Shown: positions 23,840-32,500, numbered from the stretch's first letter. The stretch: 42,379 nt of DNA from Burkholderia sp. H160 (GCA_000173575.1 ABYL01000058.1:1-42379); one strand, 5' to 3'. Notes: generated from the letters alone by a model not told the origin. A program made the numbers and translations.

Positions 23840-24748
23840 TCAGACCCGGGCAAGCACTCGTGGTATCTCGTCTACCAGCGCGTCGATTGCGACGCGTACC
23901 TTCGAGGACAGATGTCGCGATTGCGGGCGGATGAGGTGAACCTCAGCGCCCTGCACGCTGTTGCTATCCATCACGAGCGACAGCCGGCCGTCGCGCAGAT
24001 AGGGCGCCATGAGCCAGCATGGTAACCAGGCGAGGCCTGCGCCCGCAGCCGCTGCGTCGGCGATGGCCTGGAGATCGTCATAACGCAGGCGCGCGGACAG
24101 TCGGCACTCCTGCACCTCGCCGTCTGCGCCGAGCACTCGCCATGGTGTGCTCTGTCCACCGCGGCCGTAAGCGATGCCGACGTGCGAGCCGAGTTCGGCG
24201 AGGCCCGACGGCCGCCCGTGTCGATCGAGCCAAGCCGGAGACGCGCAAATGCCCATCCGCTGAACGCCGAGCCGGCGCCCGACAAGCGTTGCATGGTCCG
24301 GCGGCGCACCAATCCGCACCGCGATATCGAAGCCGTCCTCGATCAGGTCCGAAACGCGATCGCTGAACGACATCTCGACGTCAAGCAACGGATGGCGCTC
24401 GACCAGCTTCAGCATCACGGGTGCGACGCACTGTCTGCCGAACAGCACCGGCGCGGTGATGCGTAGCCGCCCGGACGGATCGCGGCGGCCCGCCTCCAGC
24501 GCCGCCTCGGCCGCGCCGAGTTCGGCCATCACGCGGCGGCACTGCTCATAGTACGCATGTCCTTCGTCGGTCAGGCTCAGATGGCGGGTGGTTCGCTGCA
24601 GCAGTCTCACCCCGAGACGCTGCTCAAGCCTCGCGACAATCTTCGCGATCGCCGAGCGCGTGACACCAAGGCGTTCGCCCGCTGCGGCGAAGCTGCCGGC
24701 ATCCACCACATCCACAAATTCCGCAACGCCTCTTAGCCGATCGTCCAT
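23840..24748 (-). CDS. LysR-family transcriptional regulator
   Basis: This 302-residue LysR regulator has an N-terminal helix-turn-helix (MDDRLRGVAEFVDVVDAGSF, VTRSAIAKIVARLEQRLGVRL, TTRHLSLTDEG) and a periplasmic-binding-like effector domain (SGRLRITAPVLFGRQCVAPV onward). Start ATG 24748 begins exactly where the family starts; the frame runs open to 25267 but that extension overlaps the divergent gene. LysR proteins commonly activate a divergent target, here the MDR dehydrogenase whose start is 123 nt away. The sequence resembles the subgroup regulating quinone/alcohol dehydrogenases in proteobacteria; the inducer is unknown. Confidence 0.88.
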   Translation of the reverse strand: MDDRLRGVAEFVDVVDAGSFAAAGERLGVTRSAIAKIVARLEQRLGVRLLQRTTRHLSLTDEGHAYYEQCRRVMAELGAAEAALEAGRRDPSGRLRITAPVLFGRQCVAPVMLKLVERHPLLDVEMSFSDRVSDLIEDGFDIAVRIGAPPDHATLVGRRLGVQRMGICASPAWLDRHGRPSGLAELGSHVGIAYGRGGQSTPWRVLGADGEVQECRLSARLRYDDLQAIADAAAAGAGLAWLPCWLMAPYLRDGRLSLVMDSNSVQGAEVHLIRPQSRHLSSKVRVAIDALVDEIPRVLARV

Positions 24749-24871
24749 CGTGCGAGCTCCCAATACCGCGGTTTCTGTTTCTTCTCTGGCGACGGTAAGT
24801 CGTCGAAATCTCGTCAATGCGTCCTTTGCGGCAACACTAACATAGGTGCTTCTACCCGATGAGGAGTGGCT

Positions 24872-25891
24872 ATGAACGCATGGAAACTGAAACCCGGCGC
24901 CGGTATCTCCGGCCTCCAGCGCAGCGACGCGACCATCCGATCGCCGGGGCCGACCGAGGTCGTCGTCAAGGTTCACGCGGCGTCGCTGAACTATCGCGAC
25001 TTGATGTTCGCTCGCGGTGACTATCTCGGCATCGGCGATGGGCCGCTGATCCCGCTGTGCGATGGCGCGGGCGAAGTCGTCGAGACCGGCCGCGACGTGA
25101 GCCGCTTCAAACCGGGCGATCGCGTGGTCAACACATATTTCCCGCGTTGGATTGACGGCGCTCCGGCGCCGTGGAAAGTCGACGGTTCGCCAGGCGCCAA
25201 AGTCGACGGCGTGCTGGCCGAGCGGCTCCTGGTCGACGAAACGGCTCTTGCGATGATCCCGGCACATCTGGGCTATGAAGAAGCCTCCACGTTGTCGTGC
25301 GTCGGCGTCACCGCATGGAACGCGCTATTCGTGGACGGCGACGCGAAACCCGGTTCCACGGTGGTGCTGCTCGGCACAGGCGGGGTGTCGATCTTCGCGC
25401 TGCAGCTGGCGCGCGCGGCGGGTCTGCGCACGATCATCACGTCGTCGAGCGATGAAAAACTGGAACGCGCGCAGAAACTCGGCGCCGATGAGACGATCAA
25501 CTACCGCGCCAAGCCGGAATGGCAGAACGAGGTTCTCCGGCTGACCGATGGGGTAGGCGCGGATATCGTGCTGGAGATCGGTGGGCGGGACACACTACCG
25601 CGCTCGGTGGCCGCGACGAAAATGGGCGGACTCGTGTCGATCATCGGTGGTGTGAGCGGCTTTAGCGGACCGGAGCTTGGACTCCTTCCGGTGATCGGCG
25701 GCATCAAGCGGCTGCATGGAGTCATGGTGGGCAGCCGCTCGATGCTCGACGAGGTTGTCAGGCTCGTGTCCGCGCATCAAATCCGGCCGGTGGTCGATCA
25801 CGTCTTTGGTTTTGACGACGCGCCCACCGCGTACAGGCATCTTGAGTCGGGACAGCACTTCGGTAAGCTGGTGGTCCGGATAGACGCCTGA
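24872..25891 (+). CDS. Zinc-independent medium-chain dehydrogenase/quinone oxidoreductase-like
   Basis: This 339-residue MDR-superfamily protein has an N-terminal GroES-like fold (SLNYRDLMFARGDYLG, LIPLCDGAGEVVETGRDV) and then a Rossmann domain with VLLGTGGVSIFALQLARAAG. NYRDL and CDGAGEV are as in zinc-lacking members; the structural-zinc Cys cluster is absent. The likely reaction is NAD(P)H-dependent oxidation of an alcohol or reduction of an alkenal or quinone. ATG 24872 has GAGGAG 5 nt upstream. It is paired with the divergent LysR gene, which probably controls it in response to an electrophile or aromatic compound. Confidence 0.88.
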   Translation: MNAWKLKPGAGISGLQRSDATIRSPGPTEVVVKVHAASLNYRDLMFARGDYLGIGDGPLIPLCDGAGEVVETGRDVSRFKPGDRVVNTYFPRWIDGAPAPWKVDGSPGAKVDGVLAERLLVDETALAMIPAHLGYEEASTLSCVGVTAWNALFVDGDAKPGSTVVLLGTGGVSIFALQLARAAGLRTIITSSSDEKLERAQKLGADETINYRAKPEWQNEVLRLTDGVGADIVLEIGGRDTLPRSVAATKMGGLVSIIGGVSGFSGPELGLLPVIGGIKRLHGVMVGSRSMLDEVVRLVSAHQIRPVVDHVFGFDDAPTAYRHLESGQHFGKLVVRIDA

Positions 25892-26253
25892 AACCCGTGC
25901 TGGTGAGGGTTCGGCGATGTCTGGATACGCGGGCATGAGGCCCGGGATATTGTCGAACCGCGTGTACGCCAGTGATCGACCCTGAACTGCCGGTCGCGCT
26001 CGCGCGCCTTCAATGGGCGCTTTCAAGCAACTCCGGCCACTCATTGTGCGGGATCGAGAGCAGCAACCGGCCTGAACAGGCGGTGGCAGCGAGCCCCCGA
26101 AAGACGGCCAAGCGGTCGGGAGCGGACAAGCCGAGCGTGACCGCCGTAATGGCATCCATCCCATGCGTCACTGGCCGTTAAGTAGGGTGACGGGTCGAAA
26201 AACTACGCGCCACTATCAGGGACGGGCAGCAGTTGTTTGCCCATTTCTGATAA
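25892..26253. other. Intergenic stretch with one weak small frame
   Basis: These 362 bases lie between the MDR dehydrogenase and the truncated HxlR gene. The only coding-like item is a minus-strand frame at 26159-26010 (49 residues, beginning MDAITAVTLGLSAPDRLAVF and ending PELLESAH) with no ribosome site. It could be the end of a lost gene. At 26214-26252 the arms TATCAG/CTGATA and GGGCA/TGCCC could fold into a hairpin just beyond the HxlR stop. Nothing else is recognised. Confidence 0.35.
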
Positions 26254-26553
26254 CTAATATTCAACCCGCAGGGGCTTTTCACTGAAATCGACTCTTTCGA
26301 CCAGGCCATCGTTCGCTAGCTCGCGAAGATGCTGAGTCAGCATTTTTTGCGAGATGGCTGGTAAGTCCCGCTTCAACTGCAAGGTTCGCATCGAGGGGTC
26401 GGCGTATAGCCTGAAGAGGATTGGTAGCTTCCAGCGGCCGTGGATCATCCGTATAACCCTGGTCACGTGCGCAACCGATCCGTTGAGTCCAAGACAGGCT
26501 TCCCGCTCATCCTGCGAGGTGGGTACAAAAAGGTGCGTACTTGTTTCGTCCAT
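26254..26553 (-). pseudogene. HxlR-family regulator truncated by a premature stop
   Basis: An HxlR-type winged helix is clear: HVTRVIRMIHGRWKLPILFRL, SMRTLQLKRDLPAISQKMLT, QHLRELANDGLVERVDF and the wing EKPLRVEY. Family members continue from there with another 15-30 residues (Y-x-L-T-x-x-G-x-x-L-x-P-V-L). Here a TAG follows VEY, yet the frame goes on beyond it with LSEMGKQLLPV, the expected text, and then decays. The protein is therefore 99 residues and lacks the last helix used for dimerisation. The start is good: AAGGAG lies 5 nt before ATG 26553. It is divergent from an SDR remnant that was probably its target. Confidence 0.7.
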
Positions 26554-26576
26554 CACCTCTCCTTACCCTGAAACAT

Positions 26577-27110
26577 AACAACGCCGGAGGTTCGGGTGGT
26601 TCAAAAGAGAGCTGGGCAAACACACAGCCCTCCTCATGGGCGTCCGCCCATGATCGCAATGTTCTGGCTGCTCTTCGTGTCACTACGCGGCTGTTGCCCG
26701 GCATGCAGCAAGCAGGATGGGGACGCGTAATCAATATTTCGAGCTTGGCCGCGACAATCCCGCCACCAATTGCACCCGACTATTCAGCGTGCAAGGCCGC
26801 TATAACCGCGTCAATGGCAAAGGCGGTGGCGGCGGACGGGATCAATGCTATCTCTCCCGGCACGATACACAGTTCCACCCTCGATAGACGTTTCCGAGAA
26901 GTTGCTGCAGAGCGCGGCGTGGCGGATAAGAGCGCGCCATGGCCGGTTATCGAGCTTGCAATCCTGCCCATGTTTGCTCAGGTTCCTGTTGGCCGGGTTG
27001 GGCGACTGGACGAAATTGCGAATGCCATCGCCTTCCTCGCCAGTCCACTTGTGGGATACATTACCGGCGTGAATCTGCGGATCGATGGCGGCGTATCACC
27101 CAGTCTATAA
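26577..27110 (+). pseudogene. Short-chain dehydrogenase missing its N-terminal third
   Basis: The frame starts abruptly at the SDR motif NNAG and continues normally through RNVLAALRVTTRLLPGM, GWGRVINISSLA, the catalytic YSACK and the C-terminal GRVGRLDEIANAIAFLASP and GVNLRIDGG. The first 80-90 residues, including the TGxxxGxG cofactor loop, are missing. No sensible start codon or ribosome site precedes the frame. Immediately upstream is the start region of the divergent HxlR gene, so a deletion has fused the HxlR promoter side to the middle of this gene. It cannot bind NAD(P) as it stands. Confidence 0.8.
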
Positions 27111-27217
27111 GCTTCTGTCCTTCACAACGGACTCATTCATGTCCGGGCAAGTATCGCATCGTTCGCACCAGACGCCACGGGATCGGGTTCTCGAGAGATA
27201 CTCCGCCCCGGCGCGCA

Positions 27218-28051
27218 TCAGCCGTCCGTCGAAACGGTGGTAGCCTCCCACGCATCGATTTCCACGTTCAATGCCGACAGCTTGTCTCGCACGAGCCCGA
27301 GTGCGTCGCTACCGAGCAAAAGATGCGCGGGCGGATGATCCCCTGCAATGGCGGCCAGCATTGCGCGCGCCGCTTTCCTGGGATCTCCCAATTGCTTGCC
27401 GCTTTTTTCCTCGCGGGCTTGGCGGATGGGATTGAAAATATCGTCGTACTCTGAAATCGAGCGGGGTGTCCGCGTCATCGAGCGACCTGCCCAGTCAGTG
27501 CGAAATGATCCCGGCGCCACGGCCGTCACGGCGATACCGAAGGGCTTGACCTCTTTGCCAAGCGCCTCGGAGATGCCCTCCAACGCAAACTTGCTCCCGC
27601 AGTAGTAAGCGATTCCCGGCATCGTGATGTAGCCGCCCATTGATGTGATATTCAGAATGTGGCCGCGGCGGCGCTCACGCATGAATGGCAGAACGGCCTT
27701 CATCATGGCGACCGCACCAAATACGTTCACATCGAACTGGCGGCGCATTTCCGAGAGCGGCGATTCCTCCATGATGCCCTCGTGGCCGTAGCCGGCATTG
27801 TTGACCAGCACATCGATTGGTCCGACGCCAGCCTCGATTTCCGCCACGACGCCGTCGATCGCGTCGAAGTCGGTCACGTCGAGCACACGTCCCCAAGCGG
27901 CATTCGCGGATACGGACTCGAATTCACGCTTTGCCTGGGCACTTCTCACCGTACCGACGACCTTGTGACCCACCGCCAGCGCTTCCTGTGCGAGCGCGCG
28001 GCCAAAGCCGCTGCTGACGCCGGTGATGAGCAGAGTTTTGCTGGATGCCAT
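27218..28051 (-). CDS. SDR-family NAD(P)-dependent oxidoreductase
   Basis: This is a 277-residue classical short-chain dehydrogenase. The cofactor loop is TGVSSGFG (10-17), NNAG is at 84-87, the catalytic Ser137 lies in NITSMGG, and Tyr150/Lys154 form YCGSK. The early Thr-Val-Arg after the second strand (VVGTVRS) favours NADP over NAD. PG at the end of ITVTAVAPGSFRTDW-like text is typical. Substrate is unknown. It starts 94 nt from the divergent AraC-family gene, which is the probable regulator, a common arrangement in Burkholderiaceae. It is intact, unlike the SDR just downstream at 26.6-27.1 kb. Confidence 0.88.
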   Translation of the reverse strand: MASSKTLLITGVSSGFGRALAQEALAVGHKVVGTVRSAQAKREFESVSANAAWGRVLDVTDFDAIDGVVAEIEAGVGPIDVLVNNAGYGHEGIMEESPLSEMRRQFDVNVFGAVAMMKAVLPFMRERRRGHILNITSMGGYITMPGIAYYCGSKFALEGISEALGKEVKPFGIAVTAVAPGSFRTDWAGRSMTRTPRSISEYDDIFNPIRQAREEKSGKQLGDPRKAARAMLAAIAGDHPPAHLLLGSDALGLVRDKLSALNVEIDAWEATTVSTDG

Positions 28052-28145
28052 TAAAGCTTCTCCCGAATGTCGATTGGACAGTGCATACTAATCTGACGAG
28101 CGAGGTAAATTAAGCCGAGTTCCGCTGATTTTCTTGCATAAAACT

Positions 28146-29117
28146 ATGAACACGATACGCGCTTCGACCCAGTATCCAGCCCTATCCTCGCGAAGCCAGA
28201 AACGCATGGTCGCCCTGCTACACGCGTTGGCGCCCGACGAGGGCTACAACCTGACGGCACTGCCGAGCGTCCGCATCTTGCGGTCGAACCGGGCGCTATC
28301 GCGCACGCCCGTTCTGTACGACCCAGGGATCGTGATTGTCTGCCAGGGGCGCAAGCGTGGTTATTTCGGCGACCAGCTCTACCTGTACGACGAGCGTCAC
28401 TACCTGGCCGTGTCCGTGCCTGTGCCGTTCAGCATGGAGACCGACGCAACCGAGGAGCGCCCACTTCTCGCGCTGTATCTGCACCTCGATTTCGCATTGG
28501 CCGCTGAACTTGCGGAGCAGATCGACCGCGAAGGCGCAGAGGAGCGCGCACCAGCACCGCAGAGCATGATGTCGACGCCGATGGATGAAGCGATGCAAGC
28601 GTCCGTGCTGCGCTTCCTCGAGGCGATGCATCGGCCGCTCGAAGCTGCCGTGTTGGGCGCCGGGATGCTGCGTGAACTGTATTTCCGAGTACTCACCGGA
28701 GCCCAGGGAAGCTCTTTGCGCGAGGCTTTGGCGATGCGAGGCCAGTTCGGCCAGATAGGCCGCTCACTCCGCCTGATTCATGCAAGCTATGCGCAACCTC
28801 TCGACGTACAGCAACTGGCCGACGAAGCGGGTATGAGCATTCCGAGTTTCCACAGCCACTTCAAGGCAATTACGCAGGTGTCGCCGATGCAATACGTGAA
28901 GTCGACGCGCCTTCATCAAGCTCGCCTGTTAATGGTGCGCAACGAGCTGACCGCGGAGGCGGCGGGACACGCAGTAGGTTACGCGAGCCCGTCCCAGTTC
29001 AGCAGAGAATTCAGGCGTCTGTTTGGCCTGACACCGGCCGCAGAGGCTAAGCGTATGCGCGAGAGCTTCGCGATCCCGGCAGTATTCGCTGATAAGACCT
29101 ATGTCTCGTCGCACTGA
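28146..29117 (+). CDS. AraC-family regulator with AraC_N (PF06719-type) sensor domain
   Basis: This 323-residue AraC-family protein has an N-terminal AraC_N sensor (SVRILRSNRALSRTPVLYDPGIVIVCQGRKRGYFG, then YLYDERHYLAVSVPVPF). The C-terminal double helix-turn-helix follows (YAQPLDVQQLADEAGMSIPSFHSHFKAITQVSP and VGYASPSQFSREFRRLFGLTPAAEAKRMR). The start is ATG 28146; a TTG at 28134 is possible, and neither has a strong ribosome site. It is divergent from the intact SDR gene, its likely target. Members of this branch often answer aldehydes, phenolics or oxidative stress by switching on a neighbouring oxidoreductase; the ligand here is unknown. Confidence 0.88.
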   Translation: MNTIRASTQYPALSSRSQKRMVALLHALAPDEGYNLTALPSVRILRSNRALSRTPVLYDPGIVIVCQGRKRGYFGDQLYLYDERHYLAVSVPVPFSMETDATEERPLLALYLHLDFALAAELAEQIDREGAEERAPAPQSMMSTPMDEAMQASVLRFLEAMHRPLEAAVLGAGMLRELYFRVLTGAQGSSLREALAMRGQFGQIGRSLRLIHASYAQPLDVQQLADEAGMSIPSFHSHFKAITQVSPMQYVKSTRLHQARLLMVRNELTAEAAGHAVGYASPSQFSREFRRLFGLTPAAEAKRMRESFAIPAVFADKTYVSSH

Positions 29118-29232
29118 ATTTGGCGCGATCCGATTCAATCGTAGATCAATGATCGCACATCCACGAATGTCTGCTCGGGGCCTGGCTACTCCCAAGAGCT
29201 TTACCGAACCTCAAGATGGGATGCCCGACCGC

Positions 29233-29721
29233 TTACGAGCGGAACGCCTGGGGTTTTCCACGCAGATAGTAGGTTTGAGCTATCAGGCCAAAAATGAGCC
29301 CTACTACAAGCACTCCATGGGCACCGACAAGTAGGGGCGACTTCAGATTGGTGACCAATGGATGACCGTCAGGAATGCGTCTTAAAGTTTCGGTTACCGT
29401 AGGAAACATCAACACAAAGGTGGTTAGTGTTAGGGAGAATGTTTCGGCGTATACGCCTATTCGACCAGGTACGGGTAGACGCCCGACAACATAGCCGAAG
29501 ACCAGCAGCAGAATAGAGGCTGTACCGATTATGTAACTGGCTTTTTGATGCGCCACGAGATACACGGTCAGAGACCCGATCAGCATGGCAAAGAAGTACA
29601 CCGCTCCGGGAATCGAGCGCGGCACAATTCGACCGTAACGGACAAACATGTACACGGCTACAGGGATCGCCGGTAGACTGCCAAGAGTGTGAACCCAGCC
29701 AAGTGACGAAATTCCAAACAT
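29233..29721 (-). CDS. Small integral membrane protein
   Basis: The 162-residue protein is strongly hydrophobic with about five predicted membrane helices, starting around LGWVHTLGSLPAIPVAVYMF, PGAVYFFAMLIGSLTVYLVA, ASYIIGTASILLLVFGYVV, TFSLTLTTFVLMFPTVT and VGAHGVLVVGLIFGLIAQTYY. His residues recur at helix ends (WVHT, VAHQ, GAHG). I do not recognise a named family; uncharacterised DUF2306-like or cytochrome-b-like small membrane proteins have a similar look. ATG 29721 has AAGG 9 nt upstream. It is divergent from an AraC-family gene that probably controls it. Confidence 0.7.
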   Translation of the reverse strand: MFGISSLGWVHTLGSLPAIPVAVYMFVRYGRIVPRSIPGAVYFFAMLIGSLTVYLVAHQKASYIIGTASILLLVFGYVVGRLPVPGRIGVYAETFSLTLTTFVLMFPTVTETLRRIPDGHPLVTNLKSPLLVGAHGVLVVGLIFGLIAQTYYLRGKPQAFRS

Positions 29722-29854
29722 TGCCAAATCCTTGTCTTGCGTGAAAGGTACGGAAAATGAATAACCCAGTCTTGGAACCGGATTAGGCGTGCGATCTGAG
29801 TGCAGCTCTTCTGGTGATCGACGTGTACTTTAGGCTCACGAAGCCCAAATTGAC

Positions 29855-30748
29855 ATGACCGAATCAACGAAAAATTTGACCACTCTTCCGGAATTGACAC
29901 TTGATGGTCTAGCTAATGGCGATCTCTTGTCACAGGTGCTCGCACGTATGCGCATGACAGGTGACTGCGTCCATTCGTGTAAATTGCTGCCGCTGGCGCA
30001 ACTGGAGATGTCAACGCAGGCTGCACATGCGTGCATAGTCAGCAGCGGCGTAATAGAAGTCACGGGCGATGACACAGCCTGTTCTGAGATTCAATCGAGC
30101 GAGTTGGTGTTGTTCCCACGTGGACCTCGCGACTTCCGGCTCACGGCTTGCAATGGACCAGCGACTGTGGTCGTTTGCCGTTTCTGGTTTGATCCCGATA
30201 GTCTGCAAAATTTGCTTTTCGGGTTGCCTGCGCTGATCCACCTTCGACGAACGGAGACGGACGGTTGGCTCGACAATATCATGCGATTTCTTCTGTATGA
30301 GGCCGGCAATGACCAACCAGGCTCAGCTTTGATGGTCTCCCGCATGATCGATCTCGTTGTTGTGCGAGCGTTGCGGGCGTGGGTTCATCATGGTCACGCA
30401 TCTAGCTGGCTAGGCGGATTGGCAGATCAGCGCATTGCTCGCGCTTTGAAGGCGATCCACGAGCAGCCGGCACGAGGCTCGACCATTGGTGGGCTCGCAG
30501 CTATCGCTGGAATGTCCCGCTCAAGCTTCTGCGAACGCTTCACGGCACTTGTAGGGAAATCGCCCCTTCGTTACCGCAACGAATGGCGTTTGACCATCGC
30601 CCGCGACATGTTGGCAAAAGGCGATGCACGCGTGGGTGAGGTCGGCATGTCTGTTGGTTACGAATCCGAGGCCGCTTTCAGTCGCGCATACAAGACATTC
30701 TTCGGCCACACACCTAGAGATGCGAAGCCGACAACTACTATGCCTTAA
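29855..30748 (+). CDS. AraC-family regulator with cupin-type sensor
   Basis: The 297-residue protein has an N-terminal cupin-like sensor of the AraC-binding (cupin_6) type: LLSQVLARMRMTGDCVHSCKL, ELVLFPRGPRDFRL, ATVVVCRFWFD. The AraC double helix-turn-helix is at the C-terminus (GSTIGGLAAIAGMSRSSFCERFTALVGKSPLRY, then VGEVGMSVGYESEAAFSRAYKTFFGHTPRD). Similar proteins regulate adjacent oxidoreductase or transport genes. The divergent partner here is the small membrane protein, 133 nt away. GC is lower than in the ectoine and efflux blocks, in keeping with an acquired accessory region. Confidence 0.87.
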   Translation: MTESTKNLTTLPELTLDGLANGDLLSQVLARMRMTGDCVHSCKLLPLAQLEMSTQAAHACIVSSGVIEVTGDDTACSEIQSSELVLFPRGPRDFRLTACNGPATVVVCRFWFDPDSLQNLLFGLPALIHLRRTETDGWLDNIMRFLLYEAGNDQPGSALMVSRMIDLVVVRALRAWVHHGHASSWLGGLADQRIARALKAIHEQPARGSTIGGLAAIAGMSRSSFCERFTALVGKSPLRYRNEWRLTIARDMLAKGDARVGEVGMSVGYESEAAFSRAYKTFFGHTPRDAKPTTTMP

Positions 30749-31058
30749 GGCGCTGTCAACTTGACTAGGTTCGTCGATGATGATCCTTAACGCACTGCGG
30801 CTCAGCAGATATTCGACGGAGTTTGGGCAACATTGGTAAATTCACTCAACGCACCGAACCGGGCCGCGAGGTGCGTTCGATAGAGAGAAGCCCGCAGCAA
30901 ACGTCGTTTCAGTGCTATAGCGCGACGCACATCCCTGGCACTCGACCGTCCGCTGACAAAGCGAAGCAGCCGCACGTATGTCCATGTGGCAATCGTGCCG
31001 AGTGTCTCTTCCTGGCCGAATTCTGGCCGTGCACAGTTCCTTCGTCGCGCGCGGAAAT
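30749..31058. other. Intergenic stretch, possible gene remnant
   Basis: These 310 bases lie between the AraC gene and the nucleotidyltransferase stop. On the minus strand a frame of about 90 codons is open from about 31080 to a TGA at 30802-30804 and reads plausibly (for example TLGTIATWTYVRLLRFVSG, ending FTNVAQTPSNIC). It has no start codon or ribosome site and matches nothing I know. It may be the 3' part of a lost gene or chance. No hairpin terminator is seen. Confidence 0.3.
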
Positions 31059-31625
31059 CTAGCCGACCACCGTGACTTGGGGCCAGCGGTCGAGGTATCT
31101 TTTCTGCGCGACCCGCTTACGGTAGGTATCGATGCTGACGCGCGGTGGGTTGCGTCGCACAACCATAGAAAAAAGGTCGTCGAGACCGTAAGGTGCGCAG
31201 ATATCGATTGTCCCGTCGTTGAGAAGAGTCAATCCGACGGCGGTCGCGTACTCCGGCCACGATGCGATTGCTTCGGCCAGGGAGGTCAATGGCGGCACCG
31301 AGTGGCCGAATACGTTCTCAAACCACAGATGAACGGCGGCCTGATTGGTGACTTCCCACGGGATCCCGGGACATCGTTCAGCAAGTTGTCTTTGAATTTC
31401 CGCGTCGCGAGTCGAGGACAGATCAGATGCGTTGAAATACGCGACATCGATATCAGGTAAGTGCGATGGAGTCTCGTATCCGTGGAGTGAGTCCCAGACC
31501 AAATTACGAATCGCTCCTGCGCCGATACACCAGGATTCCAGCCGCATTTCGCGTACCGCCGACAGCGCGGACATACACCAGGACGAACGCCTTGCTATTT
31601 CGATCAGCCTTTCGTTGAAATTCAT
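31059..31625 (-). CDS. Nucleotidyltransferase family protein (PF06042-type)
   Basis: The 188-residue product matches the NTP_transf_6/DUF925 family: RLIEIARRSSWCMSALSAVRE, SWCIGAGAIRNLVWDSLHGY, then LPDIDVAYFNASDLS with the paired Asp residues expected for metal and nucleotide binding. The C-terminal GLDDLFSMVVRRNPPR is diagnostic. The fold is nucleotidyltransferase-like but substrates are not known for this family. The start is taken at ATG 31625 just before the conserved N-terminal helix; the frame runs to 31673. No clear ribosome site is present for either. It lies downstream of the substrate-binding-protein gene on the same strand. Confidence 0.85.
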   Translation of the reverse strand: MNFNERLIEIARRSSWCMSALSAVREMRLESWCIGAGAIRNLVWDSLHGYETPSHLPDIDVAYFNASDLSSTRDAEIQRQLAERCPGIPWEVTNQAAVHLWFENVFGHSVPPLTSLAEAIASWPEYATAVGLTLLNDGTIDICAPYGLDDLFSMVVRRNPPRVSIDTYRKRVAQKRYLDRWPQVTVVG

Positions 31626-31723
31626 CGCGGATTTTTTGCCCGAGACTCGTGGAAGTGCTGAGATTGTCATCAATTCCGGTCACGCCGTCGAGTGACCGAA
31701 GGTGGCCGACGCTCGCCCCACAC

Positions 31724-32455
31724 TCAACGCACCAGCGCGGGATCAATCTCGTTGCGTGTCAAGCCGAATCGCTCCATGCGCGCGCGATGGCCAGGTGAGC
31801 CCAGATATGAACGAAGCGCCTTGTTCACCGCCTGGATCAGGTCGCTGTTTCTTCTATTAAACGAGAATGCCCCGAGCGGAGGCTTCTGCTGCTTGCCGTA
31901 CATTCCCGATTCGTGCTCGACGGCCTCAAGCACTGAGCCTCCGATCCGATTCACAAGGATGCGATTTCCCAAGGCCGTGCTCGCATACGCATCGATCGCG
32001 CCGGAGAGAACTGCTTCGATAGCGTCGCCCTGTCGCTCGAAGATGGCTATCTGGTCCTCGCTTACGCCTGACACTCTCGCCGTGTCGTGTTGCACCTGTC
32101 CGGCAATGATGCCGAGGCGCGCATCGGGGCGTTTGGCGATCGACACATAGCTGTTGAGCGCTTTCGGGTTTCCAGTCCGAACCAGAAAGCCGTCTCCTAT
32201 CCCCCATACGGGTACGCTGAATGCGACCTTCCTGGCGCGTTCAGGCGTAACGAAGAGCGGAACATTCATATCCCAGCGACCGGCTTCAACGCCGGGAAGC
32301 AGTTCACTAAACGTCGTCAGGCGATGCTCGATCCGGGTGACACCGATTGATCGAAGAACCGCATCGGCCAGATCAATGTCAGCACCCGTAGCAGTACCGT
32401 CCGGTTCCGTCCAACCGAACGGGGGTTCTTCGATGTACGCAATCGTTATCTTCAT
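31724..32455 (-). CDS. EhuB-like family 3 substrate-binding protein without signal peptide
   Basis: This 243-residue protein has the SBP_bac_3 fold, starting directly at the first strand: MKITIAYIEEPPFGWTEPDG, then GADIDLADAVLRSIG, LLPGVEAGRWDMNVPLFVTPERARKVAFS, VWGIGDGFLVRTGNPKAL and GAIDAYASTALGNRI. These segments resemble ectoine/hydroxyectoine-binding EhuB proteins more than general amino-acid binders. No signal peptide precedes: in-frame sequence up to GTG 32491 is polar (RNTSRNSRDTP). It should therefore stay in the cytoplasm, unless the start is misread. No permease or ATPase genes are adjacent. Its gene follows dinB-like by 45 nt on the same strand. Whether it binds ectoine cannot be read from sequence. 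Confidence 0.75.
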   Translation of the reverse strand: MKITIAYIEEPPFGWTEPDGTATGADIDLADAVLRSIGVTRIEHRLTTFSELLPGVEAGRWDMNVPLFVTPERARKVAFSVPVWGIGDGFLVRTGNPKALNSYVSIAKRPDARLGIIAGQVQHDTARVSGVSEDQIAIFERQGDAIEAVLSGAIDAYASTALGNRILVNRIGGSVLEAVEHESGMYGKQQKPPLGAFSFNRRNSDLIQAVNKALRSYLGSPGHRARMERFGLTRNEIDPALVR

Positions 32456-32500
32456 TGGTGTGTCTCGTGAATTGCGACTGGTATTTCGCACCCAGGCGGG

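Noticed and set aside
26010-26159. 49-residue minus-strand frame MDAITAVTLGLSAPD...
   Set aside because: It reads fairly well but has no ribosome site, family match or comparative support; noted under the intergenic entry only.
25595-26164. Minus-strand frame over the 3' end of the MDR dehydrogenase
   Set aside because: It lies mostly antisense to a clear dehydrogenase, with Arg/Ser-rich composition.
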